A model generated the notes under the pieces. The model did no database searches, was not told where the DNA came from, and was given only the letters and a program-made list of their open reading frames with translations. A program made the translations under genes and the position numbers. A stretch of 64,000 nt of DNA. It comes from Dryomyza anilis (Eukaryota > Arthropoda > Insecta > Diptera > Dryomyzidae). Shown in pieces: positions 1 to 10,450 of this stretch. Position 1 is the stretch's first letter. Each line of letters begins with the position of its first letter. Location: contig OX638133.1 in assembly GCA_951804985.1 (NCBI GenBank), forward strand, positions 53,994,122 through 54,058,121, given 5' to 3'.

Positions 1-610
1 TTCATCGAAAGTTACGCAACGAAAATTTATGCAACGAACATAAATGCATACATACGAAAACGAACGCGAAAAGTAGAAACGTCGTGAATATTCTATAAGC
101 GAAAAACGGAATCGATAGCGTCTCTACATAGCAACCTACTTTCGGTAGGCAACAACTCAAAACGTAAGGAAACGAAAACACAACGCCTGTGTTAAACGAA
201 CGATATACATTGCACTTTCTCTAACGTTCAGAACAGCAGCGAATGTAAAACGAAAAGAAAATACGAAACACAACGCATGTGCATGTGTTAAACAAAACGA
301 TAGAACACAGCGTATGTGTTGAACGAAAATATACATTGCGCTTGCTCCAACGTGTGGAACAGCCAATGCGAAACGTAAGAAAATAAACGAAACGATAACA
401 ACAGCGCAAGTGTCAAACGGCTATGAAGTAAAATAGAAAAACAATAAATGAAACGCATTGCGCTGGTGTACGCGAATAATTGAACACTTCAGTGTTAATT
501 TGCAAGCGTAGCAAACGTGTTGACTCTCAAACGAATATTAATTTAATTTGAAAACGAAATTAACGTGTCGATTTTCACAACAAAACAAACGTAAAATAAA
601 TATAAAAAAA
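1..610 (+). repeat. AACG-rich 5' region with degenerate direct repeats
   Basis: This stretch precedes the first gag ATG and is full of AACG/ACGAA words. Two diverged copies of a ~80-bp unit lie at about 182-265 and 310-388 (period ~127 bp). Each has a GTGTTRAACGAA core, then ATACATTGC and an AACAGC block. Further partial cores occur near 270-295 and 400-418. It is probably the leader or LTR end of the gypsy-like element that follows. No primer-binding site was recognised. Confidence 0.5.
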
Positions 611-1703
611 ATGACGGCGATAAATTCACTCCGTGTCGAACAGTTGAAGGAACTGTTGCGCGAACGCAATTTGTCTGTGGCTGGTTTAAAGCCAGAACTG
701 GTGTTGCGTCTTTGTGACGCCGTAGGCGGTGACGAGGTTGAATTTGATGGAGGTGCATCAGTTCAGGCGCAAATAAATGAGCTGAAAGACATGATGGAAA
801 AGGTGATGACGCTATCGAACACAGCGCAGTAGCTGCAGTTGCGTCGAGTGTGCAGCATTCTGAACGGGAGCGTAATGCGACACCATGCGCTGCATCACAA
901 CCTTTGTCCGTCGGTCGCGCGCATTTTTCAGTGATAGAGATTGCCGAATCCTTTCCAGATTTCGATCCTACGAATTCAAGGTCGCTGTCGGTTGAACAAT
1001 TCGTGGCCCGCGTAAACGTTACAATCAGTGGGAAGAAAAATGTCTTCTGCTAGCGGTGTAAAGTCGACTCAAGGGTACCGCGAAATTATGGCTCGATGCT
1101 TCGCCGCGTCTGTTTACAAATTGGCGAGACTTTGCAAATAGCTTGACTGCAGAATTCGGGTGTGTTTTAGACGAAGCGAACATTCATTACAAAATGAGTC
1201 AAACCACGCGCAATTTAAACGAACTCATAACCGACTGTTGTTTTCGTATGAGCGCTCATGGTCGACGGTACCAATTAAGTGAAAAGGCAATAATTAAGTA
1301 CACACGTGACGGTTTAAAGTATCGCGAGTTGCAAATGGTAACGGCAGCAACACGTTTCGAAACGATGAAAGATATGCGCGAGTGCTGTGACGAATACCTT
1401 AAAAATTTACCAAGTGCGAAATTTGTAAAACAAGACTACGGTGCACAATCAAAAAGTAGTGATGGTGACGATCTCGATGCGAAAAATTATGTGACACCTG
1501 AACAGGTCATAAAGACATTACGTGCTACAATTGTGGTGGCGTCGGACATATATCAAGCCAATGTTCTATACGTTGCAGCGATTGTGGTAAAGTACACGCG
1601 CGTAATGAACCAGAAAACTGTGGCAAACAAAATATGTTCGTACGTAAAGCAAGCTTTAAATGGAATGAAGCTTTCGAAAAAACAATTAATATCGGTGGCT
1701 TGA
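611..1703 (+). pseudogene. gag remnant with SAP-like N-terminus and two CCHC zinc knuckles
   Basis: Translation from the ATG at 611 gives LRVEQLKELLRERNLSVAG, the helix-turn-helix look of a SAP domain, which some insect gypsy-type gags carry at the N-terminus. The frame stops at 830-832. Capsid-like sequence continues in other frames: KLWLDASPRLFTNWRDF at about 1087-1137, then the open frame 1143-1703. The zinc knuckles are real but in a different frame from that ORF: CYNCGGVGHISSQC at 1523-1564 (CX2CX4HX4C) and a second, CX2CX3HX7C, at 1574-1621. At least three frame changes make this non-functional. In an intact element the product packages retrotransposon RNA. Confidence 0.75.
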
Positions 1704-1705
1704 AA

Positions 1706-2056
1706 TGAACTGCTTTCTTAGATACTGGTAGTCAGTGCAGTATGATTCGTAGATCGGTCGCGGATATGTTGGTCGAAAAAAGAATGAAATGTTCTATCAA
1801 AATTAGTGGCATGTGTGGCGGTGTACGTTTTGCGAAGGAAAAAATATTCACAATGATAGCCGTCGACGACGTAACGATTAATTCTGAACTATATATCGTT
1901 GACAACGACCTGTTAACTTCGGACGTATTGCTTGGGCAGAATGTGTTGCAGGATCAACAAATGTGTACATTAATTAGCAGTGGAAAAATCGAATTTAAAG
2001 CAAAAACAACGCGTAACAAGATGAAGCGTCATTACATGAAACCAAGATTCAATTAG
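1706..2056 (+). pseudogene. Retroviral-type aspartic protease remnant
   Basis: The frame reads FLDTGSQCSMIR at 1715-1750, with the catalytic DTG triad at 1721-1729. A typical downstream ILG-like signature follows, seen as DVLLGQNVL near 1930-1955. This is the pepsin-fold protease that processes Gag-Pol. It follows gag closely in another frame. The frame ends at 2056, just where RT would be expected, which marks the large internal deletion. Confidence 0.75.
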
Positions 2057-2079
2057 ATGACAGCGATGGTCTGTTTAGC

Positions 2080-2514
2080 ATGCACCGTAAGGACGAGGTG
2101 TTGAACGACGAAGAATTTAACGAGGAACGAGAGAATGCAACGTTCGAAATTAAAAGGCAGCGCGAAAAATCAAATGTGCGCTACGATGCCAAACACGTAC
2201 AACCGCAAAAGTTCAACGTAGGTGATTTGGTGTCGGCCGAAAGCGAATCGACTAGAATTGGATGTTCACGTAAATTGGAGCCGAAATACAAACGACCGTT
2301 TCGAGTGACCAAGATGTTGGGTCGCGACAGATTTGCATACGAGAATTTGCCTTGGTCACAGCGAAAGCAGCGCCACTACTCATCGGTTTATTCGTCAGAA
2401 AACCTTAAGCCGTGGTGAGGACGATGACTTTTGGGATGATGACGACGAGAACCGCAGCGAGGTCGCTTCTATTGACAGGAGAAGGCCGACTGTAAGCGAC
2501 GTGGCGTAAGCAGC
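2080..2514 (+). pseudogene. Integrase C-terminal domain (GPY/F type) with acidic tail
   Basis: Residues such as KFNVGDLV followed by LEPKYKRPFRVTKMLG match the C-terminal DNA-binding module of Ty3/gypsy integrases, with a PF variant of the GPY/F motif. The ORF stops at 2416-2418. Reading on in the next frame gives an acidic tail (GEDDDFWDDDDEN) and then a stop after VSDVA near 2510, so a single frameshift probably separates them. The zinc-binding and DDE catalytic parts are missing upstream. Confidence 0.7.
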
Positions 2515-2689
2515 GCACGAACACGAAGCGCTAAAGCCAATCCCCAGCTGTTGACGTACCGCCAGTGCAGACGTGCATAGCGCGCTTCGCTATTACATTT
2601 ATATTCCTATTTTACTTTTCTAATAAAGTCGGTAAAACTACACTACTTAAAACTGACACGAAAGGTTAAGACTTTTCCTTAAGACCTGC

Positions 2690-3424
2690 CTTCGATGCAT
2701 AGCGAGCATTAAGATGTATATTTTTAAAAGTGGGCGTGGTACCTCCCAGACAACTGAAATGATTAAATTAATATATATTGGAAATTACGTTAGCTACAGT
2801 GATGCAACTTTATAGTAGAATGTTATTCGTTAATATAATGCCGTTTGGACAAGTGGATATGGTACCGCACATATTAGATCATAAATCGTTAAAATGTGAT
2901 CGTTAAAATGTGAACAACTCCGAAAAGGCAAAATAATGCAACATTTTCACTAGCGTTTTGAAAAATATAATATATGTGCAATATAATCAGTTTTCCCGGA
3001 TCGTGCCAGGAACGTTTTTGTTTTGAACTTTGTAAATGAAAAATTATTTAAAACATAAGTGAATTTACTCCTATATTTTTTTATTTCGAAATTACAAACA
3101 TTTTCTAAACCATTCAAATTGAAAACGCTTTTAAATACCATATGTAGATGTTTGCATTACAAAAAAAAAATAGTTTTTATGGTTTTCAAAAATAAACGTT
3201 TTAAAAAAATTGATCACAAATTTGACAATATTCGTTCTTGCAATTGTTGTGAAAAATTGTCTGTGAGGGGAAAGTGTGGGGAAAGTTGTATACATATGAC
3301 ATAAATTTAGTGATGCCTCATTATAGGCAATTTAATTTACAATGAAATAAAAATTAGTGTCTGAGGTCAATTTGACTGAGGTATTGGCCAACTTTAGGTA
3401 CTGACTGCCCCACTGTGCGCTGTT
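2690..3424. other. Unassigned AT-rich spacer
   Basis: No element end, repeat partner or credible coding frame was recognised here. The short ORFs (63-81 codons) have AT-driven composition and no motif. Confidence 0.5.
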
Positions 3425-3792
3425 ATGTTCACTCAAATTCTAATTTCACTATGATCTAAAGAGATTTCGCTTTTACTCAATTTTGGTGTACCTGACTTTT
3501 AAAAAAGTCCGACTTGCTGACACCATTTGAGAAATCTTGCAAATGTTTGTAAACACTGCTTTTGTAATTTAATGAAAATTAGAGTGCAAGCCTCTGTTAA
3601 CTGTGCAAGCTAACTTGGAAGAGGTGTGGTCTAAGCAAAGCTTAAGAGCTATGACAAATTTTTATCATTGTTGCCAAAGTAATGCGTTGGAGCAATGCTA
3701 TAAACATGTTTCTGTACAATAGGAGTAAAACATGTTATAAATATGTTGCGCTCAAAATATGTACAGCATCATCCAAAATTGAATTAGTAGCT
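3425..3792 (-). mobile_element. Gypsy-family LTR fragment, continued at 10419-10450
   Basis: The stretch aligns by eye, in the same orientation, with the LTR at 57808-58731. Shared blocks include AAATTCTAWTTTCACTATG, AAGTCCGACTTGC, GTGCAAGCTAACTTG, GTGTGGTCTAAGCAAAGC and ATGTACAGCA. The match stops at 3792 and its next words (TAGTGAAGAACCATAAA) reappear at 10419, beyond a 6.6-kb insertion. In minus orientation this is the U3-side part of the LTR; the 3' part is missing at 3425. Confidence 0.75.
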
Positions 3793-4445
3793 GAGATCGG
3801 ATTTGCACGCCAGCGTCCTTCTTCCAATGAGAAGTAAATTTGTTTACGCAGACACTGCACTCGGGCATCACATTTTTTTGCAATACTTCCCGTCGCTACG
3901 AGTTATGCTTTTAAATATTCTCGGTACTTGGAATCGTGCAGGCTACGAAAATTAAGAAACCGAGCTGCAGCCAAACGCCGAAAATGAAAACTGCAGTCCA
4001 CGCAGACGCGAGGCAGCTCCTCGCAACGGCGAAAACAGCCTGCCCCGGGCATTTTTCACAGCCAGTTAATTCTGTTGTTGTATGACATGCTTATGTAGCG
4101 CAAGAGTTCGGAACTGATATAACAGAATGCGAAATGTTTTAATAGTTTTTATATAAAACTATTGATAATACCGAAAAGTTCAGAAATATTCAAATACAGT
4201 TTTAATCGATGTGTTATTTTTTTTAACTGTGTCATTTAATTGTTCGTTAAAAAGAAAAATAAATTTAACATGAAATCTTAATCAACATTTTTATTCACAT
4301 ACAGGAATGATTATGATTATGATTATGAATTTTAAATAACAAAAAAGTGATTAAAATGCAGCATACTCCCATATAAATAAAATTTATTTGTTATTCAAAA
4401 GTTTTGAATGAGAAACAAAATCAATAACAAATTATCAAATTTAGT
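3793..4445 (+). repeat. Left arm of inverted-repeat element X
   Basis: The outer end is near CTGAGATCGGA. The arm contains the GC-richer block 3946-4060, then AT-rich inner sequence up to the CAAAAGTTTTGAATGAGAAA block at 4397, which pairs with 5245-5270. The loop between the arms (4446-5214) has no coding potential. It does contain a sequence around 4888-4935 (ACGCCATTTTCGAAATCAG) that recurs near 25498-25525. Confidence 0.65.
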
Positions 4446-5214
4446 TTTTTTGTTATTCTGCAACAAAAATATATTATTTATTCGATGCGACACCATTAAT
4501 ATACATGATAGACTTCGAAAAGTAATGTATATCCTCATTTATAGAATTGTTATTACCACTTCTTTTGACTCTTGACTTCTTATGTGTCTACGTAAAATAT
4601 TTCCAGACTGTATAATATGTCAAAAAATCAACTTATGTAACTTTGCAAAATTTTATAAATTATTAAAATCGGTTAATTAAAACCGGATACGATAGAAAAT
4701 ACAAAATGTTTTGTTGAAAAATCTAAAAAAAACATCTTGTAACATAATTAACTTATTTTTATTGCTATTTAAAGTAAATTTAATGACATTTTCAAAATTG
4801 TTGAAATTTTAAAAATTTAAATTATGATCGATTAAAATCTCCTCCTTTAAATAATAAAATGAAAATTTTGAATTTTGAAAAAAAAACTCACGCCATTTTC
4901 GAAATCAGCTTTACAAATATATTCAAAAATTGTTACAAATTTTAGATTCCCAAAATAAGAGAAGAGAAGTGTAATATTTTAATACTTATAAATATACATA
5001 TGTTGGAAAATGATTTTATTTTATGTTTTTTATCAAAATACCATTTTAAAATTTGTTTGGGATTTGAAGCATTTTTTGATCAAGAACTATTTTAATATAT
5101 ACGTGATTTTTTGTAATTTTGGATAACTGTACCTCGAAGAAAGCATAAATAAGTGGTAATAAAAATATTGTTTACTAATCTAATATACTTCTGTGAGTCT
5201 TGAATATAAAAAAA

Positions 5215-5755
5215 TAAATTTGATAATTTTTCATTAATTTTGTTTCTCATTCAAAAGTTTTGAATAACAAATACATTTTATTTATATGGGAAGTATGCTG
5301 CATTTTTTTTATTTAAAATGGTTTTTTTATTTAAAATGGATTTTTACTCATAATAATTTTTGTATTTGAATAAAAATGTTAATTAATACAATTTTATAAA
5401 CAAAAATAAAACATCGATTAAAAGTGTATTTGAATATTTCTGAATTTTTTTGTATTATCAATAGTTTTATGTAAAAACTATTAAAAGATTCCGCCGTCTG
5501 TTATATCAGTGCCGAACTCTTGCGCCAAATAAGCATGTCATACAACAACGAAAATTAACTGGCCGTGAAATATACACGGAGTTGCCTTGCGAAATATATA
5601 CCCTAGCACTTGCGTGATATGCATCTTGGTTTTTATATTTCACGTTGCGCGGACTGCAGTTTTTTTCGGCGCTTGGCTTTAGCTCGGTTTCTTAATTTTC
5701 GTAGCCCGCATGAGGACAGGTACCAAGAATAATGAAAAGCATGAAGCGTTGCGAC
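5215..5755 (-). repeat. Right arm of element X (proximal part)
   Basis: Reverse complement of the left arm, ending at the TSD copy 5748-5755 (GTTGCGAC) where the hAT-type element begins. The outer part of this arm continues at 10303-10418, ending near a GGGCATGTGCGGGCGCACGC block that is also present at 46890. Confidence 0.65.
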
Positions 5756-5869
5756 CATGGTTGCCACTCGGAATGAATTTTGTCTACCAGAATTTCCCAA
5801 AAAAGTTACCAAAAAGTACCATTATTTTTAAATATATTTTTTATTGAATGAATAAAAATTCGCAAAATG

Positions 5870-7028
5870 ATCTGCCACCTCTGTCATCTAATTAATAAAT
5901 GTTCCTTCCGTCCGAAACTTTCTGGATTGCTTCGCTCTTTCCCTTTCATGCTTGAAATATGTTTAACTTCTGTGAGTCTTGATTTTACAAATTGAATACA
6001 AAAAACATTTTTATTTAATCTGTTACTTAGCCACAGTGTTGCCAGGCGTACGATAATTAGCGTTTTGTACGAAAATTTTGATCCCAGTACTACTAAAATT
6101 TTTGGTGAACGATTGTAGAGTAATATGCGTTAATTTCAGCAAAACCGAAATTTAAGTTTTAAACGTCAGTTAAGGTTATTGTATTTACAGCTCAAAGTAT
6201 ACACGACGATTGTTTTGACAATTTCCATACAAACATTTGAAACGTGTCGGTTTTTGGTAAGTGGAGTCGATATATACTATGCTTTTTTTAAATTAAAAAA
6301 ATTAGTTTTAAAAACAGATTTTAAACATTTTGAACAAATAACTCAACTTAATATTACATATAAAATTTAATTCAAATTATTTGAATATATTGATATACCC
6401 CCGATCTGGCATTTCTCGGTGACAACTATATCGGTTACAATTCATTTCAAAGTCGCACGTTGGGAAAAAATCGTCAAAAATGCGCCCTCATAAGTTAACT
6501 TACGGGAATTCCTTATTTTCTTTAGTTTTCATTTCTTATATAAGTTGAGGGATAAAACTTAGTTTTTTTATGTAAATAACTATTACCATTCTGTGTCCGA
6601 CCAAAGAGAAGTGTTTTTCAGAAAATAATCAAAATTTTAAAACAACGAATTAGATGTTGTGCAAAAATGTGTATAAACGATATATATTTGAAATTTAACT
6701 GAAACCAAATTTATACCACGTAAGAAGAACATCCATATCTTCAGAATAGTATATTACATATTAATAAAAAAATCCATTTCGATAGATCTGCGAAATTGAA
6801 TATATGGTTTTTTGTATTATTATAAAATATTTCGTTTTTGTTCAGTGGAATGCAACTTCTATAAGTCACGTCAAGTAATGATAATTTTTTTGTGAATTAC
6901 TGGATACTTTGTGAAAACAATGGTAATAAACTATGCTGCATTTAACTGCATCTAAATGTCCTTTTAATGTCAGAAATATACATAGAAATATAAAATATAC
7001 ATAGGGGGCATTATTCCTGAGGTTCATG
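5870..7028. other. Non-coding interior of the hAT-type element, left part
   Basis: AT-rich sequence without a credible gene. A CAGTGTTGCCAGGCGTACG word at 6032 resembles a hAT terminus, but no partner end or duplication was found. The 63-codon ORF at 6179-6370 has no motif. Confidence 0.4.
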
Positions 7029-7203
7029 TACATTTGCTCGAAGCCGTTTGCCCGAAAGCCGTTTGCTCGAATTGTACGTTTGCCCGAATGGCCTTTTGCC
7101 CGAATGGACGTTTGCCCGAATAGACATTTGCGCGAATGGACATTTGCCCGAATGGACGTTTGACCGAAAGACATTTGACCGAATGGACGTTTGACCGAAT
7201 GCG
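7029..7203. repeat. 15-18 bp minisatellite (GTTTGCCCGAATGGAC family)
   Basis: About eleven head-to-tail units of YRTTTGNCCGAAtggac with internal variants (GCCCGAA, GACCGAA, GCGCGAA, GCTCGAA). The array ends where the first LINE-like sequence starts. Minus-strand ORFs across it translate the repeat (RANVHSGKRPFGQ-like) and are artefacts of a period divisible by three in places. Confidence 0.85.
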
Positions 7204-9829
7204 AAAACGTGTCTGAGTGCTTCAACATGGCGAAGCCAGCGCAATCCTTGTCGGTGTCGTCTCAAGTCAACTCACTGGTCACCAGAATTGGCAAATTGTC
7301 AAATGGTGACACCTCCACTTCGGTAGAAGTCCTCCTCGTGGAAGACCCTGGAAACGGCGCTCTACACCACCCGGTGTAAAAGTCGGCTAAAGTGAGTGAC
7401 GAGCATCTCCCTCAGAGTGAGGGTTCGTGCGTTTGGTTTGGGTCCCACCACGGAAAAAACCCACCAATGAAAACAAAAAAGAAGCCTCGGATAACGACCG
7501 ATTACAACGATGACGACCCACGCAAACGTTATAAGGACCATGTCCGGACCCTTTATAGGGAAGGTGCCTCTATCCAGCTGGCAGATGTCCTCGAAAAATA
7601 TAAGGCTGACATCACCGCTATCCAGGAGATGCGATGGACGGGACAGGGCTGTTCGAAACAAGCGTCCTGTGATATCTACTACAGCTGCCATGCGGAGAGA
7701 CACGAATTTGGATGTGGATTTGTGGTCGGCAAGAGACTCCGCCACCTTGTCTCTAGGTTCACTCCCGTGGACGAAAGGCTGGCAACAATCCGCATCAAGG
7801 CTAAATATTTCCATATCAGCCAAATTTGTACACACGCACCGACGAACGAGAAAGATGACGAGACAAAAGAGCGCTTCTACGAGCGCCTAGACAACGCATA
7901 CGAGCGCTGCCCCCGCCACGAAAACAAAATCGTGCTATTGTCCCACAATCGGAAAATTTAGCCTCCATGCCAACACTTCCGATAACGGAACGAGGCTAAT
8001 CGACTTCGCCGCAGCACGAAACATGGTAGTTAGTAGCACTAGATTCGAACATTTCGATATCCACAAGGCCACATGGTTGTCGCCCGATCAAAAAACTCGA
8101 AATCAAATTGATCACGTTGTGATTAACGGAAGGCACGCTTCGAGCGTGATGGACGTACGCACTATCCGAGGTGCCAATATAGACTCGGATCATTACCTTG
8201 TAGCAGCCAAGGTGCGCACACGCTTAAGCGCTGCGAAGAACGTACGGAACCAAACGCAGGGAAAGCTAGACGTCGGAAAGCTGCAATCAAGCGAGGCAGA
8301 AAGACGTGAGTGTGAGGAGATTGAGATGCATGGGGACAGGAATGTGGCTCGAAAATTCTTCGAGAAAATAAGACGCCTAGCCGGAGGTTCAAAATCCGGA
8401 GCCTCTTCCTGTAAAGATGAGAACGGAAATCTAGTGACAGATATCCAGAGCACACTGAAAATATGGAGGGATCACTTCTCTAAACTGCTAACCGGTGATG
8501 ATGACCGCAATTCCACCGATAGAGAAGCAAACCCGGCAACCCCAGTACTTGATGACGACGTTGAGATTCCGCCACCCGACCATGACGAGGTCAGAACAGC
8601 CATTGCTCGGCTGAAAAACAACAAAGCCGCAGGTGCTGATGGCCTGCCTGCTAAATTGTTTAAGACCGGAGGCGAAGAGCTAATAGAGAGCATGCACGAG
8701 CTCGTAAGCAGAATATGGTCGGATGAAAGCATGCCAAGTGACTGGAACCTCAGTGAGAAGGGGGATCCCACTGCGCCAACTACCGTGGGATCAGCCTACT
8801 CAATATCGCATACAAGGTTCTATCGAGCGTATTATGTGAAAGACTGAAGCCCATCGTCAACAGACTGATTGGACCTTATCAGTGCGGCTTCAGACCTGGA
8901 AAGTCCACCATAGACCAGATTTTCACATTGCGCGTAATCTAAGAAAAGACCCTAGAAAAACAGATCGACACCTACCACCTATTAGTCGACTATAAAGCCG
9001 TCTTCGACACTCCGATAAGGGAATGATTATACGTCGCAATGTCTGAGTTCGGTATACCTGCAAAACTTATAAGGCTTTGCATTCTCCAGATTCGCGTCGA
9101 ATGGGTCTAGCGGTGAACGAGGACAAGACGAAGTTCCTTGTGTCGACAAGCAAAAAAGAGTCCGTGCGTCTTCGACAAAAGCTGATTTTGACACCCACAA
9201 GTTCGACATTGTGAAGGACTTCGTCTATCTGGGATCCAGCGTAAACAGCAACAACGACGTCAGCCTGGAGATCAAACTCTTGCCAACAGGTGCTACTTTG
9301 GGCTCAGTAGGCAATTGAGAAGCAGAGCCCTCTCTCGCCGGACAAAAATAACGCTCTACAAGTCACTCCTACAAGCCCGTCCTACTTTATGGTGCAGAAA
9401 CATGGACGCTGGCCTCCACCGATGAGAGAGTACTGGGAGCGTTCGAGAGAAAGATTCTCCGTAAAATCTTTGGCCCTATCTGCTTTGCTAACGAGTATCG
9501 AATCAGGATGAACCACGAACTGTATGAGTTATTCGACGACATTGACATAGTCAAGCGCATCGAGATCCAGCGGCTTCGCTGGCTAGGTCATGTCGAACGA
9601 ATGGATGAAAACACTCCAGCCAAGAAAGTGCTTGAATCGAAACTCGAAGGTGGACAGCGTAGAAGAGGGCGTCCAAATCTGCGTTGGAAAGACCAAGTTG
9701 AGGACAACCTGGCAACGCTTGGTATTTCTAACTAGCGTCAGCGTGCGCAAAGCAGATCCGACTGGCGCGGCTTCATCTCAGTGGCCAAAACCGACCCACG
9801 GTTGTAAGGGCCATTTAAGTAAGTAAGTA
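7204..9829 (+). mobile_element. RTE-clade LINE, internally deleted
   Basis: Coding traces run from an APE-type endonuclease through RT to the RTE-like C-terminus. The 3' end is the short tandem repeat AAGTAAGTAAGT (9816-9828), in place of a poly(A), which is characteristic of RTE elements. The 5' limit is placed where the minisatellite stops. The insertion lies wholly inside the hAT-type element. No target duplication was found with confidence. Confidence 0.8.
7392..9762 (+). pseudogene. RTE endonuclease-reverse transcriptase pseudogene
   Basis: Endonuclease: ADITAIQEMRWTG (metal-binding Glu in QEMRW) at about 7605-7645, then GCGFVVGKRL. The region that should carry the GDFNAK motif near 7935-7960 is damaged by a deletion and frameshift. 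The domain resumes in another frame at 8023 (RNQIDHVVI, DSDHYLVAAKVRTRLSAA). RT fingers follow (KAAGADGLPAKLFK at about 8620-8660) and then several frame breaks between 8760 and 9500. The segment joins IRLC-like sequence to GLAVNEDKTKFLVS near 9105-9140, so the catalytic YADD part has been deleted. The C-terminus is clear (IQRLRWLGHVERMD, RRRGRPNLRWKDQVE, 9508-9735). An intact protein would nick DNA and copy its RNA at the nick; this one cannot. Confidence 0.85.
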
Positions 9830-10200
9830 TCGATGTAGGTACCAGTAATAAAAAAAACTCAGTATTTCACTCGATTTCGCAAGGAATTCTCTTTAATAAT
9901 CTCTAATTTCCAGATATATATTTTTATTAGTGTAGACTTGAGATTTAAAAACCTTCCATGCGAACGTTTTTGCTCACTTTTTCCCATACGTACTCAAACG
10001 AAACGTTGAGTAAAAAGATACATGAGGGTGATAAGGTTGTTTTTTTAAATTTTATGATTGTACTACCCATAACAATAATTTGTTTGCTTCGTAGAATATT
10101 TCTATTTAAATTTCATATAATAACAAAAAAATTTCTCTAATTTTTCGATTCAATAAGAATACGAAAATTAAGCATAATATATATTTTTTAATTTATTATT
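9830..10200. other. AT-rich interior of the hAT-type element, right part
   Basis: No gene. The 60-codon ORF at 9958-10140 lacks any recognisable motif. The stretch leads into the subterminal AGTTACCAA repeats. Confidence 0.4.
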
Positions 10201-10450
10201 GTCATATCGAAAAGTAACCAAAATGATTATAAAGTTACCAAGCTGACAAAAAGTTACCAATTTTGGTTGTAAGTTACCAAGAGTGGCAACCGTGGTTGCG
10301 ACGGGATGTGTTGTAAAAAAATGGTGATGCCCGACAGCAGAGTCTGCTTAAAAAAATTTGCGCGTTATTGGTAGAAGAAAAGGGCATGTGCGGGCGCACG
10401 CATTTTCTATGTCTGATAAATAGTGAAGAACCATAAAAAATATTTGCATA

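Larger units (their letters stand above)
1..2680 (+). mobile_element. Degraded Ty3/gypsy-like element with SAP-type gag; RT, RNase H and integrase core missing
   Basis: Coding remnants follow the LTR-retrotransposon order: SAP-like gag start, capsid, two zinc knuckles, aspartic protease, then directly the integrase C-terminal domain. About 3 kb that would hold reverse transcriptase, RNase H and the integrase catalytic core is absent, so the copy is non-autonomous. Neither LTR could be delimited. The window edge may cut the 5' end, and the 3' end is only suggested by AATAAA near 2621 after the last coding trace. Ty3/gypsy assignment rests on the order of domains and on the integrase tail. Confidence 0.75.
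5756..10294. mobile_element. hAT-type DNA element with GTTGCGAC 8-bp target duplication
   Basis: The ends read CATGGTTGCCACTC (5756-5769) and GAGTGGCAACCGTG (10281-10294), an imperfect TIR with CA...TG termini. They are flanked by identical 8-bp copies of GTTGCGAC at 5748-5755 and 10295-10302, as expected for hAT transposition. AGTTACCAA-type words cluster just inside both ends (near 5811-5821 and at 10204-10279), like hAT subterminal transposase-binding repeats. No transposase frame was found. The 4.5-kb length is inflated by the RTE LINE and minisatellite inside. The host sequence on both sides is the right arm of element X. Confidence 0.8.
3793..10418. mobile_element. Long inverted-repeat (foldback-like) DNA element X, split by a hAT-type insertion
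   Basis: Left arm ~3793-4445 is the reverse complement of right arm ~5215-5755 plus 10303-10418. Matching blocks include GGCTACGAAAATTAAGAAAC (3951) with its complement near 5687-5706, a TGTATGACATGC block, and ATCAATAGTTTTAT blocks. The right arm is cut at 5755 and resumes at 10303 with GGGATGTGTTGTAAAAAAAT, which pairs with left-arm sequence near 3860-3880. A further partial copy sits at 46.70-46.95 kb. The element landed in a gypsy LTR (3792/10419). No transposase is visible, so it is non-autonomous. The superfamily is unknown. Confidence 0.7.

Noticed and set aside
2595..2720. Possible gypsy LTR homology (AAACTACACTACTTAAAACT, CGAAAGGTTAAGAC)
   Set aside because: A weak resemblance to the LTR at 56783-56830 that does not extend on either side. 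It may be chance in AT-rich sequence.
6030..6050. hAT terminus CAGTGTTGCCAGGCG (also 17176)
   Set aside because: No matching opposite end or 8-bp duplication was found.
7011..7265. Overlapping minus-strand ORFs rich in RANVHSGKRPFGQ
   Set aside because: Direct translation of the 15-18 bp minisatellite in two frames.
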